From the NCBI GenBank assembly GCA_047626155.1, contig JBLHRR010000005.1, positions 1-64,000 on the forward strand: a stretch of DNA of 64,000 nucleotides. Direction: 5' to 3'. Every line of letters begins with the position of its first letter. Within the stretch, counting starts at the first letter, position 1. Origin of the DNA: CALGLS01 sp047626155. GTDB taxonomy: Bacteria; Bacteroidota; Bacteroidia; Chitinophagales; Saprospiraceae. The notes beneath the pieces are model-generated. The model was not told where the DNA came from and ran no database searches. It saw only the letters and a program-made list of their open reading frames with translations. The translations under genes and the position numbers were made by a program. Below are positions 16,150 to 25,477 of the stretch, piece after piece.

Positions 16150-17508
16150 TTACTTTCCGAGTGCTTTATCCAGGGCAGCCTTTGCTACTAATAATTCGTA
16201 AAGAGCGTTCGTATAATTCTGTTGGGTTTGAAAAAGGCTTTGTTCCGCTTGTGTAATTTCTAAGCTGGAACCGACTCCTTCTTTATATTTTATTTGAGTC
16301 ATATCGTAAATACGTTGAGCGAGGTCTACGTTTTTTTGTTGGCTTCCAACTCTTGAGATTGCATTGTTATATGCTGTTCGGGAATTGGTCAATTCCAGAT
16401 TGATAACTCTTTCAAGGTCTTTCTTTTGGTTGCGTGCAATTTCTAATGCGAGGCTAGCTCTTTGAATTTTAGAACGCTTGCTAAAGCCGTCGAAGATGGG
16501 AACATCGATTTGTAGGCCTACAATTCCGGCAGAGAGCCAGAAGCCTTCATCATTGAATTTATCTCCTTGGAATCCGTAGCTGTAAGAGGCAAAGGCGGAA
16601 GCGGAAGGCAAGTATCCTTTTTTGCTAACCTCAATGTTTAATTTATTTAACTCTAAGCCCATTTCTGCTACTTTATATTGCGGCCAACTGTTATAATTGG
16701 CAGTCCCGTTGAGGTCTTCTTCTGTCGCTTCCACAAGTAGACTATTGATGTCATCTGTTAATAACAGCTCTTTGTCTACCGGATAATTGATGGCGAACTT
16801 AAGATAATTAACAGCAGCTTCTCGTTGCTTTTCGAGGTTTTCCTTTTCGGTGTTTAAGTTAGCGAGAGACAAAGTAAGCCGATCTACATCCAACTGTTCT
16901 ACGAAACCCTCTTTGTACATGGCAGCTGTTTCCCTTTCCAGTTTTTCTATGTTTGTAATATTCTTGTTTAGAATATTAATCCCTTCAGACAAAAGCAGTG
17001 GAGGAAGGTAAGCTTCCCGAACTGCATCGGATATTTCTTTTTCTTTAGCGTTCAATTCCAAGTCAACATAATCACGATAGCGTTTAGCTGCTTTTACGGC
17101 GCTGAGGTAGCTCCCGTCAAAAATCAGGGAACTGGCGCTAAGGCCAAAATTCAAATTATTACGTAGGGCAAAAGAAGCTTGGCGAGACCATCCTGGAGGG
17201 AGTTCTCCGGTAACGGGATCTTTCGCCAACAATTCGAAGGCTTCTGGTAATAAGATTTGGGGTAACAGAAAGTAATACTGATAATCAATTTTACCATTGA
17301 CCTGAGGAAGGCCAGTGGCTTTGCGTTCGTTGATTAATTGATCAGCATCACTTTGGTTTAGTTTTGCATTTTTTATTGTCAGACTATTCTGACGGGCATA
17401 CTTAATGGCTTCCTCAAGAGACATTTGCTCTTGTGCCTTAAGTGTACCAATCAAAGCCAACAAAACAAAAAAGCAAGGGAGGATACTTTTTGTGTATTTG
17501 GTTTTCAT
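16150..17508 (-). CDS. TolC-family outer membrane efflux protein (RND operon)
   Basis: 452 residues from the ATG at 17508, which gives a clean signal peptide (MKTKYTKSILPCFFVLLALI..., cleaved near LKAQ). The open frame runs 25 codons further upstream, but that would place a charged tail before the signal and overlap the tetR gene. Two OEP repeats with long coiled helices follow (about 25-235 and 250-450). The C-terminal helix ends in YTNALYELLVAKAALDKALG. It supplies the outer-membrane duct for the RND system encoded downstream. Confidence 0.9.
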   Translation of the reverse strand: MKTKYTKSILPCFFVLLALIGTLKAQEQMSLEEAIKYARQNSLTIKNAKLNQSDADQLINERKATGLPQVNGKIDYQYYFLLPQILLPEAFELLAKDPVTGELPPGWSRQASFALRNNLNFGLSASSLIFDGSYLSAVKAAKRYRDYVDLELNAKEKEISDAVREAYLPPLLLSEGINILNKNITNIEKLERETAAMYKEGFVEQLDVDRLTLSLANLNTEKENLEKQREAAVNYLKFAINYPVDKELLLTDDINSLLVEATEEDLNGTANYNSWPQYKVAEMGLELNKLNIEVSKKGYLPSASAFASYSYGFQGDKFNDEGFWLSAGIVGLQIDVPIFDGFSKRSKIQRASLALEIARNQKKDLERVINLELTNSRTAYNNAISRVGSQQKNVDLAQRIYDMTQIKYKEGVGSSLEITQAEQSLFQTQQNYTNALYELLVAKAALDKALGK

Positions 17509-17569
17509 CTTTAGTAGTATTTTTAAATAAGTAATTGTCATTAATTTTTTTTCAGCGAAGGCTCCTCTT

Positions 17570-18190
17570 TTAACTAGCCACATTTCTTATCTTAGAAAGA
17601 TACTGCTCTAACTTTTTTAGTCCTTTTGCGGAAGCAACACCATGTATATGGTATTCTAAAAAAGCATTAAATAATTTTTCTTTATTATAATTTCTTAATG
17701 GAAAAATTTCCTCATCTACAACCAGTAAAGTTTTTGCAACGTAGAATTTGGCAATAATATCCGGATCAAAATCTTTTCGGTACAAGCCTTCTTTTACGCC
17801 TTTCTCCAAATTTATTTTTATAAACTCGTAAATATGTTCTTGGTGAAAAGCTTCCACCATATCCCAAGTTTTCCGGTAATACTTGTGCATGTCGTAAACA
17901 GTAGTTGGTGACATTTCGCGAAGCATCTGGGTTACATGCTTTGAGATACCCAACATTTCATCAATCGCATCTTTAGATTCTGACCGAATTTGGGCCATCG
18001 CTTCCAACTCCGTTTCAATATGTTGCTCCATCACCTTATGGATTAGGTTTGCTTTGTTGTCCACATATTGATAAAGTGTCTTTTTGGACATCCCCAGACT
18101 CCTGGCTATATCGTCCATCGTGACGCTTTTGATGCCATACTTCATGAAGAGCTGCTCTATAGCCAATAATATTTTTTTCTTTGTGCCCAA
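17570..18190 (-). CDS. TetR/AcrR family transcriptional regulator
   Basis: 206 residues. The N-terminal TetR helix-turn-helix reads GIKSVTMDDIARSLGMSKKTLYQYV (shown in two parts: GIKSVTMDDIARSLGM and SKKTLYQYV), about residues 20-44. A helical ligand-binding and dimerisation domain follows. The start is TTG at 18190: the preceding in-frame codon is TAA and the next Met (residue 16) would remove the first DNA-binding helix. It heads the efflux operon, 61 bases before tolC. It probably represses this operon from the inverted repeat at 18227-18276 and is released by a pump substrate; that link is inference. Confidence 0.9.
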   Translation of the reverse strand: MGTKKKILLAIEQLFMKYGIKSVTMDDIARSLGMSKKTLYQYVDNKANLIHKVMEQHIETELEAMAQIRSESKDAIDEMLGISKHVTQMLREMSPTTVYDMHKYYRKTWDMVEAFHQEHIYEFIKINLEKGVKEGLYRKDFDPDIIAKFYVAKTLLVVDEEIFPLRNYNKEKLFNAFLEYHIHGVASAKGLKKLEQYLSKIRNVAS

Positions 18191-18214
18191 TTAGTTATTT
18201 TTTTGATTTCGATC

Positions 18215-18222
18215 CAAATGTA
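18215..18222 (-). promoter_or_regulatory. -7 promoter box of the tetR-efflux operon
   Basis: On the minus strand this reads TACATTTG, a perfect TAnnTTTG Bacteroidota -7 box, 25 bases upstream of the TTG start. The region expected to hold the -33 box falls inside the large inverted repeat. Confidence 0.6.
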
Positions 18223-18226
18223 TGAT

Positions 18227-18276
18227 ATAAAAACGTAGGAAACTATTTTTTGTTTACAAGTTTCCTACGTTTTTAT
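18227..18276. promoter_or_regulatory. Candidate TetR operator (18-bp inverted repeat)
   Basis: Perfect 18-bp arms (18227-18244 and 18259-18276; core AAAAACGTAGGAAACT and its complement) with a 14-base spacer. They start four bases upstream of the -7 box of the tetR operon. The position overlaps the promoter spacer and -33 region, as expected for autorepression. The spacer is longer than in many TetR operators, so each arm or their pairing may bind one dimer. Alternatively it could be a plus-strand hairpin, although no plus-strand gene ends here. Confidence 0.5.
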
Positions 18277-18396
18277 GTCGTCCTGTATTAAAGCTTTCAC
18301 TAAAGAGATCTTAATGCGAGTCGTTATTATAAGAGGACTGGTTACACTCTCCATTCCCTTGGGAATTTCACCCAATTAGCGGTACATTTACCGCCA

Positions 18397-19518
18397 ATGA
18401 ATCAAACCTACCACGCCATCGGCCTTATGTCAGGCAGCTCTCTTGATGGGCTGGATATCGCTTTTTGTCGTTTCGAATACAGTGGTAATCCAAAGCAACC
18501 GATTGCAGATTGGGAATTACTGATTTCGGAAACGGTTCCGCTTAAAGAAACCTGGATCACCCGTTTGTCCAAATTACCGGAGCAGCAAGCGTTGACTTTT
18601 GCCAAAACACATATTTACTTTGGTCATTACATGGCGGACTTGGTCAATGCTTTTTGTGCAAAGCATAAAGTGAAGCCTGATTTTATTGCTTCGCATGGAC
18701 ATACCATATATCACTATCCTGATAAATTGATGACGACTCAAATTGGAGATGGCGGTGCATTAGCTGCTCTAACTGGCTATACCGTGGTTTCGGATTTTCG
18801 GACACAGGACGTGGCTTTGCATGGAGAGGGAACACCGATTGCTCCTGCCGCTGATCGCTTTTTATTTGATGGCTATGATTTCTATTTGAACATCGGAGGG
18901 ATTGCAAACATAACGGCAGTGCATCCTAACAATACTATTGCATTTGACATTGCTCCAGCTAATCAGATTTTGAATCGACTGGCGAATCAGGTTGAACAAG
19001 CTTATGATCATAACGGAGACATCGCCTCCAAAGGAAAAATAGATCCGGACCTTTTGATGCTTTTAAATGAAAATCCATATTTCCGCAAGCCCTATCCTAA
19101 GTCGCTGGACAACCAGCAAATAGTACAGGAGGTCTTTCCTTTTTATCAAGAATCAGAAGCAAGTGTTGAGGATAAACTCCATACGGCCTGCCAGCATATG
19201 GGGCAGCAAACGGCTCGTTCTATTAATCAAATTATACAGCGCGAAAAGTTAAACAAAAAGACTTACCGTATGTTGGTAACTGGAGGAGGCGCATTGAATT
19301 TTTTCCTAATGAAATGTATCCAGGAACATTGCGAAAAAGAGATTGACTTAACAATAGAATTACCAGATTTGGAAACCATTCAATTTAAAGAAGCCATCCT
19401 TATGGGACTAATGGGCTTACTACGTTTGAAACAGATTCCTAATTGTTTTGCTTCAGTAACAGGAGGGAGGAGAGACACCGTGGGAGGAGCAGTTTACTTA
19501 GGTATGAAGCGTAAATAA
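18397..19518 (+). CDS. anmK: Anhydro-N-acetylmuramic acid kinase
   Basis: 373 residues. The diagnostic N-terminal GLMSGSSLDGLDIAFCRF (ATP phosphate-binding) and family blocks SHGHTIYHYP, TQIGDGGALAALTG, VVSDFRTQDVALHGEGTPIA, LNIGGIANIT, AFDIAPANQILN and VTGGGALNFFL are all present. The enzyme phosphorylates and opens 1,6-anhydro-MurNAc from cell-wall turnover, giving MurNAc 6-phosphate in the cytosol. Many Bacteroidota enzymes are shorter or more divergent than the E. coli one, as here. It is followed after two bases by an SDR gene on the same strand. Confidence 0.96.
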   Translation: MNQTYHAIGLMSGSSLDGLDIAFCRFEYSGNPKQPIADWELLISETVPLKETWITRLSKLPEQQALTFAKTHIYFGHYMADLVNAFCAKHKVKPDFIASHGHTIYHYPDKLMTTQIGDGGALAALTGYTVVSDFRTQDVALHGEGTPIAPAADRFLFDGYDFYLNIGGIANITAVHPNNTIAFDIAPANQILNRLANQVEQAYDHNGDIASKGKIDPDLLMLLNENPYFRKPYPKSLDNQQIVQEVFPFYQESEASVEDKLHTACQHMGQQTARSINQIIQREKLNKKTYRMLVTGGGALNFFLMKCIQEHCEKEIDLTIELPDLETIQFKEAILMGLMGLLRLKQIPNCFASVTGGRRDTVGGAVYLGMKRK

Positions 19519-19520
19519 TC

Positions 19521-20546
19521 ATGTCAAAAACAAAGCAAATATTAGTTACTGGGGCCACTGGGTTTTTGGGTTCTTACCTGCTGCGCCAATTGGTTGCGGA
19601 GGGCTATAGTAATATCCGTGCGATGAAGCGCGCTTCTTCTCCGATGGATTTGGTTAAAGAAGTTCAGGGCAAAGTCGAATGGGTTATTGGTGATATTATG
19701 GATGTCCCTTTTTTGGAAAATGTGATGGAAGATTGTGAAGAAGTCTATCATTGTGCAGCTATTGTTACACAGCCAAAAACGAAGGTCAGTGATATGATGC
19801 GCATCAATGTAGAAGGTACTGCAAATGTAGTAAATGTTGCTATTTACAGGAATGTAGGCAAATTGTTACATGTAAGCTCAATAGCTGCATTGGGCCGACA
19901 TAAGAAAGAACAACATTTGGATGAAAACAACCATTGGCAGCGGAACGAGTTCGGCTCTGACTATGGCGTAAGTAAGTACCTGGGTGAGCAAGAAGTCTGG
20001 CGTGGTATTGCCGAAGGGTTGAATGCCGTGATCATCAATCCTTCCGTTATCATGGGAAGTGGTTTTTGGAAACAAGGAACCGCTAAAATTTTTGACACGC
20101 TTTCTAAAGGACTGCGTTTTTATCCTCCGGGCAAAACGGGCTTTGTAGATGTCCGAGATGTGGTCAAGATGAGCATTCAGCTGATGGAAAGTGATTTGAA
20201 AGAAGTACGAGTTATCGCCAATGCGGTTGATTGGAGCTACCTGGAGTTTTTTACAAACGTAGCTACATCCATTGATAAAACGCCACCCAACATTCCAACT
20301 AATGCACTGATGAGTGCCCTCGTTTGGCGAGCAGATTGGCTTCGCGCAAAATTGACGGGCGGACATCATGTGATCACTAAAAGTCGGATAAAGACGACTA
20401 GTTGTTCTTATACTTTTGATAATAGTCGATCGAAGGATTTACTAGGGTTTGTCTATCGAGATTTTGAGGAAACTTTGAGGGAGGCCGGAAAGCAATTTTT
20501 GGAGGCTAGGAAAGATGGGAAGGGGAGTAGTTTTTTGCCGCTTTGA
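19521..20546 (+). CDS. NAD-dependent epimerase/dehydratase (extended SDR)
   Basis: 341 residues. The Rossmann glycine motif TGATGFLGSY is at 10-19, and the SDR active-site pair Tyr148/Lys152 lies in DYGVSKYLGEQEV. Motifs VYHCAAIV and VEGTANVVNVAI, and the downstream INPSVIMGSGFW, fit the dihydroflavonol-4-reductase/3-beta-HSD-like branch of extended SDRs. The substrate is unknown. It begins two bases after anmK, so the two are cotranscribed; a cell-wall sugar link is possible but not shown. An inverted repeat downstream separates it from the convergent helicase gene. Confidence 0.85.
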   Translation: MSKTKQILVTGATGFLGSYLLRQLVAEGYSNIRAMKRASSPMDLVKEVQGKVEWVIGDIMDVPFLENVMEDCEEVYHCAAIVTQPKTKVSDMMRINVEGTANVVNVAIYRNVGKLLHVSSIAALGRHKKEQHLDENNHWQRNEFGSDYGVSKYLGEQEVWRGIAEGLNAVIINPSVIMGSGFWKQGTAKIFDTLSKGLRFYPPGKTGFVDVRDVVKMSIQLMESDLKEVRVIANAVDWSYLEFFTNVATSIDKTPPNIPTNALMSALVWRADWLRAKLTGGHHVITKSRIKTTSCSYTFDNSRSKDLLGFVYRDFEETLREAGKQFLEARKDGKGSSFLPL

Positions 20547-20559
20547 AAAAAAGCTTTTA

Positions 20560-20613
20560 CAATCTCAAACCAATACGATTCGCCCGCGTATCAAGCGAAT
20601 TGATTTGAGATTG
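20560..20613. terminator. Bidirectional terminator-like inverted repeat
   Basis: 10-bp stem CAATCTCAAA / TTTGAGATTG, with inner partial pairing CCAAT/ATTGA, between convergent genes. Short A and T runs lie on the outer sides. Confidence 0.55.
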
Positions 20614-20645
20614 CTTTTGACTTGAAAAAATCTATAATCATAAAA

Positions 20646-23135
20646 TTACTCCTCACTCGCCCCTCCATCCTCCTCATAAGCCAAATGACTCCGCACCATA
20701 TTCAACTCCCCATAACTCGCCTGCTCTCCAAAATGCCCTTTCACCTCTTTAAAAGGTTTATCCTTATTCGCTTTTAAGTAAACCGCAATTTTTTCCACTT
20801 TATCCTTATCCATTATTTCATGAATATGAACCTCTCCCGTGCTGATATAAAATCCAAGATGACTCTCTATAGTTGACTCTACCATGTCTCGTTCTTTGGC
20901 TATTTCGCCAATACTTTTCCCTCCCCGAAAGGCATCATAGCTTATTTGTTTGGTCGGCGTTTTAGTCGGCGGCTTTTTTACTTTAGCAGGCATCTGATCC
21001 GAATCAATTCCTTTCTCGGCTACATATTGTTTTATTAAATCAATAATATCCTCTCCGTAATTTTCAACTTTCACTTTTCCTATTCCAGAAATCTTTACCA
21101 GATTAGCATCCGTAGTCGGCAGGTATTTCGTCAGTTCGTAAATTGTTTTCACCGCAACGATTTTATAACCCACTTGGCCTTCCAAACTAGCGGTCAGGTC
21201 ACGCCACTTTGTGATGCTGTGGTATAGCTCGGGATGATCGCTATCTCTAGCGCCTAGCGCAACAGCCTCCTTAGTGGACGATTTGCTAGCAGAAGTTGAG
21301 GAAGCCGTTCGCCCGAGTTTTTCATTGAGTGCAATGTCCAATTTCGTTTTGACATACTCTTTGATAGAAAATTCTTTTTCACAATTGGCAAAGCAAGCCG
21401 CTTTTGTCATCAGTTCTTTAATGAGGTTTTTGATGCCCTCTGTCGCTTTATCTCGGATGGCTTGATTGTCGGTTATGACATCGAGCGTAGTTATTTCGGG
21501 AAGAATGTCTTTATTGATTTTATTAGAAAAATAATCTCCTGCTTTTTGCAATCGGAGTTGAAGTTTCGGGTTGTCTTCTGGCATGACCTCTTCGCGAAGA
21601 TAGTTGTAGAGCTGAGGCAAAAACTTCTTAGCCATTTCGCTTATTTCATCCTCGGCCTTTCCTTCTATTTCCAAAAACCTTCCGACGGCTGCCTCTGAAA
21701 TTGTTAAATCGTTTTCTAAGAACAACCTATTCAAAAATTGGAAATAACGTTTCATTGGTTTAAACTCAAACAATTCCATTACAATATTTTGCTGATATTC
21801 GCGCTTGGCTTCCTTGAGGTCTAAATCTGTTGGCGGATTCTCTTCGGATTGTTTGGAATAAGACTGTACAACCGAGTCTGTTTTTACAGAAGCAAAGGCC
21901 AACTGGCTCCGCAATATAATGCCTTCAAAACTTTTACATCGACTCAAAGCCACATAGGTTTGTCCATGCGCAAAAGCATTAGCCGCATCAATAATCACTC
22001 TGTCGAAAGTCAGTCCCTGGCTCTTGTGAATGGTAATGGCCCAGGCTAATTTCAGTGGAAACTGGGTGAAGGTACCCACCACTTTTTCAGACACTTCCTT
22101 CGTCGTTTTGTTCAAATCGTATTTGACATTTGTCCAATCCATTACACTAACAAAAATTGGAGAAGAATCGTCCTTGCATTGCACTTTGATCGTTTCTTTT
22201 TCGATGCCGACTACTCGCCCTATTTTTCCATTGTAAAATCTTTTCTCTTGAGAAAGATCATTTTTCACAAACATAACCTGCGCTCCCATCTTCAATTCGA
22301 GTCTCTCCAATGTGGGATAAGCATGTTTTGGAAAATCATCCGCTATCGTTGCATTAAAAACGTGTGTCTTTTGTTTTATTTCAGAAAGCTTTACAATGTT
22401 AATTTTTTCTGCCGGTGCATTCATGGCTGTTAAGGTGATGTAATCTTCCTCCTCACTAGGTAGCTCCGTCCGATAGCGGCTGTTCAATGATTCGAGTACC
22501 GTCTGATCCATCTGATTGTTACGCACTTTATTCAGGAGGGCAATAAAATCCTGGTTGCTCTGACGATAAATGTGTTTCAGCTGAATGGTCACAATCCCAG
22601 TTTCTTGTAAAGCGAGTGAGCCAAAAAAGTAAGGCGTTTTATAATAATCGCGCAGCAATTCCCACTCTTGGTTTTTCACTATAGGAGGGAGCTGGTGCAA
22701 ATCACCAATCATCAGCAATTGTACGCCTCCAAAGGCTTTCGTCCGATCCCGATATTGACGAAGTACTCGGTCTATACCGTCCAAGAGATCGGCGCGCACC
22801 ATAGAGATTTCATCAATCACCAAAAGGTCGAGGCTTTTGATGAGGCTGATTTTTTTAGCACGTAATTTTGAAAAACGATTTTCCTTTGTTACCACGCCGG
22901 GGAGCTGCGGGCCAAATGGCAATTGGAAAAAAGAGTGAATGGTCATGCCTCCTGCATTGATAGCTGCGACACCGGTAGGCGCTACTATGACCATGCGTTT
23001 GAAGCCCTCTTTTCTAATTTCGTGAAGGAAGGTGGTTTTGCCTGTACCGGCTTTACCCGTTAGAAAAATATTCTTATTGGTATTGCGGACGTAGTCAAAG
23101 GCTTGTTCTATTTCTGGGTTGCTGATGAAATTCAT
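20646..23135 (-). CDS. Pif1-like helicase with HRDC and helix-turn-helix C-terminal domains
   Basis: 829 residues. The N-terminal SF1B helicase core has Walker A GKAGTGKTT (27-35), motif Ia VIVAPTGVAAINAGG, Walker B LLVIDEISMV, motif III MIGDLHQLPPI and motif VI WAITIHKSQGLTFDRVI...YVALSRC. This places it in the Pif1/RecD2 group that unwinds DNA 5' to 3' with ATP. After a helical linker (about 440-635) come an HRDC domain (about 636-705, with the HhH-like KISGIGKVKVENYG) and an HTH_40-like domain (about 731-805, GKSIGEIAKERDMVESTIESH split around Met). HRDC and this HTH are normally RecQ tail domains. It is a single gene, convergent with anmK-SDR. Confidence 0.9.
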   Translation of the reverse strand: MNFISNPEIEQAFDYVRNTNKNIFLTGKAGTGKTTFLHEIRKEGFKRMVIVAPTGVAAINAGGMTIHSFFQLPFGPQLPGVVTKENRFSKLRAKKISLIKSLDLLVIDEISMVRADLLDGIDRVLRQYRDRTKAFGGVQLLMIGDLHQLPPIVKNQEWELLRDYYKTPYFFGSLALQETGIVTIQLKHIYRQSNQDFIALLNKVRNNQMDQTVLESLNSRYRTELPSEEEDYITLTAMNAPAEKINIVKLSEIKQKTHVFNATIADDFPKHAYPTLERLELKMGAQVMFVKNDLSQEKRFYNGKIGRVVGIEKETIKVQCKDDSSPIFVSVMDWTNVKYDLNKTTKEVSEKVVGTFTQFPLKLAWAITIHKSQGLTFDRVIIDAANAFAHGQTYVALSRCKSFEGIILRSQLAFASVKTDSVVQSYSKQSEENPPTDLDLKEAKREYQQNIVMELFEFKPMKRYFQFLNRLFLENDLTISEAAVGRFLEIEGKAEDEISEMAKKFLPQLYNYLREEVMPEDNPKLQLRLQKAGDYFSNKINKDILPEITTLDVITDNQAIRDKATEGIKNLIKELMTKAACFANCEKEFSIKEYVKTKLDIALNEKLGRTASSTSASKSSTKEAVALGARDSDHPELYHSITKWRDLTASLEGQVGYKIVAVKTIYELTKYLPTTDANLVKISGIGKVKVENYGEDIIDLIKQYVAEKGIDSDQMPAKVKKPPTKTPTKQISYDAFRGGKSIGEIAKERDMVESTIESHLGFYISTGEVHIHEIMDKDKVEKIAVYLKANKDKPFKEVKGHFGEQASYGELNMVRSHLAYEEDGGASEE

Positions 23136-23665
23136 AAGGGTTATTTGTTCAAGATTTAAATGTACGAAAAAGGGCCGAACAAAGCCGTCTTAAAGCACCA
23201 ATTGAGTTGCAGCATTTTAAAAGGCTTCTACTAATAGGTTGCAGAAATCGAAAAATTCCATAAAAAGAGTTGTGATTTTCATTATATTTTTATTTTTACA
23301 ATGTATTTATTTTAGGTATTTACACAGGGATTTGGATGTTTTTGGAGAGAGATTCTTTTTTGAAAAATAAATGAACTTGGTTTTTGTTTGAGTGACTTGC
23401 TGAGGAAGAGATGTATTGTAGAATTTCGTGAAGATTAATGAGGGGGCGGCGAACGTACCATAATGTAGGGCGAATTGTGCCTCCTTTGATATGACGTTTC
23501 TCCTAACGATCTATGATTGTAAGGGGATATGCCATATCCTTAGGTTTTCTGCGAACGCACCTATTATATAAGGCGGATGGTCCTTCGATTGATATAGCAT
23601 ATCCTTATATTTAAAAAATCAAAAACTATTTATTACCTTTAGAAGAAAATATCGCTAACAATACT
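23136..23665. other. Intergenic region with direct repeats and a palindrome
   Basis: 530 bases with no coding signal. There are two imperfect direct repeats starting GCGAACG(T/C)ACC at 23449 and 23551, a palindrome GGATAT-GCC-ATATCC at 23525-23539, and a related GATATAGCATATCC at about 23591-23604. The promoter of the downstream DUF3857 pair should lie at the right edge; TACCTTTA at about 23634 is one mismatch from the -7 consensus. Confidence 0.5.
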
Positions 23666-25477
23666 ATGACATCAGTGCGCTACCTCCTCTTTCTCTACTT
23701 TCTCTGTACGGCTATAACTGCTATTGGTCAAGATGGTATTCGTTTTTCTAAAAAAGAACAGATTATAACCGTTGATCCTGCCAACAATTCTTTTTCGGAA
23801 AAAGGATTCTATTCGGGAATCTGTTTACCTAAGACGAAAAATAAAGCTAAAATCTACTTTGGAGAGCTCCAAAGCTTGACTAAGGTCAAGGCCAGTTATA
23901 CTTTGTTGGGACAGGACAAGTGGAAGAAAATAAGTAAAAAAGACTTTGTAACTAGCTCTGTACTAACCAGTTCTTTTTATGCAGGGATACAAAAGACAAT
24001 GATTCCTTTTCCAGAATTGGATAGCCCCTATCGCTTCCGTTATAGCTATAAAATGGAAAACCAAGATATCCTCTTTCTAAGTTCGCTTGATTTTATGGAT
24101 GCGGAGCATGTCGACACTTTCAATTATAAAATTATCCTGCCTGCTAATTACGAGCTTCATTTTCAAATTGAGGACTCCTTGAAGGCTTATGATTTAGTCC
24201 AGTTTGAGGAATCAGAAGAAGGTGATCAAGTGATTTATCATTTCACTGCCACTCCAGACAAAGACGGAAAAAAACCGATGAACGATTATTCTCGGGTACG
24301 ACTTATTGTAGTTCCTAAAGGGGTAAAACCTTATGATTTTTTAAATGACTGGTATAGTAATCTTGTTCGTCCAAACACTGTACTTACGTCAGTGATAAAA
24401 AAAGCTATAGCAAAAGAAGTTTCGGAACTTACGGATGACCGGGAACGCATTGCGGCCATTTTTAAACTCATAAAAGAACGCACGAGTTACATCGCTATTG
24501 AGAATGGGATTGGAGCTGTCATGCCTCGGGATGTCAATAAAATCTGGACCGCTCAACAAGGGGATTGTAAAGATATGAGCAACCTGCTTTGTCAGTCACT
24601 TCGCTCTCTTGGTTATGATGCCCAGTTGGCATTGTCTGCCACTATTGGTCATTTTTTTGATCTTGACTTCCCTGCACTCTCCTCTGCTAACCATGCGATT
24701 TGTGTTTTGAATTTTAATGGAGAATGGCTCTATATGGATGCTACAGAGCGAGAAGGTTTTTTTGGTTACCCGAGTCAACAAATTCAGGGCAGACATATTT
24801 TTATTGTAAATGATAAAGCCGGAGAACTTCATTTGGTTCCAAAGATTAAGGCTTTAGAAAACAGAGTGGAGCACCAACTATCTCTGGAAAAAAAAGAGAA
24901 GACATTGATTGGAACCATGCGCTATGATTATCATGGCTTGAGCCAAATTGCATTACGGTCTGCCACAAAACAAATGGGAAGCAGCCGATTAGAAGAAAGG
25001 CTGGAACCGTATCTGGAGCGGCAGGTTTCCAATTTGAATTATGAAAATGTAACATTAGAGTTACAAGATAATAAGTGTACAATCACCGGCGAGATCAATA
25101 GTGAGCGGAACTTTACGAGTATTCGAAAAAAGAATTACCTGTCTTTGGCTTTTTTGCCCACCCCTCATGATCAGGAGGTAGACGATAAAGAGACCGAGGT
25201 TCATTTTTACCGAACAGAGGATCAGCAATTTACGGTAAGGTTAAAGTTAGATAAAGCCATCCGCCTGCAAGCTTTCGAACCAATTTCAGAAGAAGCAGAG
25301 GGCCTCTCTTTCGATTTTAGTGTAACGCAAAAAGGGAGCGACGAAATTGAAATAAAATATCATTATGTAAATGAGTTGTTATTATTAAATAATGAGAAAC
25401 TAGCCGCCTTTCGAAAAATCAACAAATTAATTAAAGAAACTTTACGAAAATCTATTATCTATGAAGACCCAACTTAA
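23666..25477 (+). CDS. DUF3857/transglutaminase-domain exported protein, catalytic residues intact
   Basis: 603 residues with a signal peptide (about 1-21, ending AIGQ). A DUF3857-like beta-rich region (about 35-225) precedes a transglutaminase-like core. In the core the triad can be read: Cys301 in QQGDCKDMSNLL, His343 in ANHAICVL and Asp358 in LYMDATE. A C-terminal DUF3858-like region follows (about 400-600). Proteins of this type are periplasmic and abundant in Bacteroidota; some may act on peptides or crosslinks, but the substrate is unknown. Its last 17 bases overlap the start of the next gene, which encodes a related protein without the triad. Confidence 0.85.
   Translation: MTSVRYLLFLYFLCTAITAIGQDGIRFSKKEQIITVDPANNSFSEKGFYSGICLPKTKNKAKIYFGELQSLTKVKASYTLLGQDKWKKISKKDFVTSSVLTSSFYAGIQKTMIPFPELDSPYRFRYSYKMENQDILFLSSLDFMDAEHVDTFNYKIILPANYELHFQIEDSLKAYDLVQFEESEEGDQVIYHFTATPDKDGKKPMNDYSRVRLIVVPKGVKPYDFLNDWYSNLVRPNTVLTSVIKKAIAKEVSELTDDRERIAAIFKLIKERTSYIAIENGIGAVMPRDVNKIWTAQQGDCKDMSNLLCQSLRSLGYDAQLALSATIGHFFDLDFPALSSANHAICVLNFNGEWLYMDATEREGFFGYPSQQIQGRHIFIVNDKAGELHLVPKIKALENRVEHQLSLEKKEKTLIGTMRYDYHGLSQIALRSATKQMGSSRLEERLEPYLERQVSNLNYENVTLELQDNKCTITGEINSERNFTSIRKKNYLSLAFLPTPHDQEVDDKETEVHFYRTEDQQFTVRLKLDKAIRLQAFEPISEEAEGLSFDFSVTQKGSDEIEIKYHYVNELLLLNNEKLAAFRKINKLIKETLRKSIIYEDPT

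Noticed and set aside
17509..17583. N-terminal extension of the second TolC protein
   Set aside because: It would put 25 charged residues before a good signal peptide and overlap the tetR gene; the ATG at 17508 is preferred.
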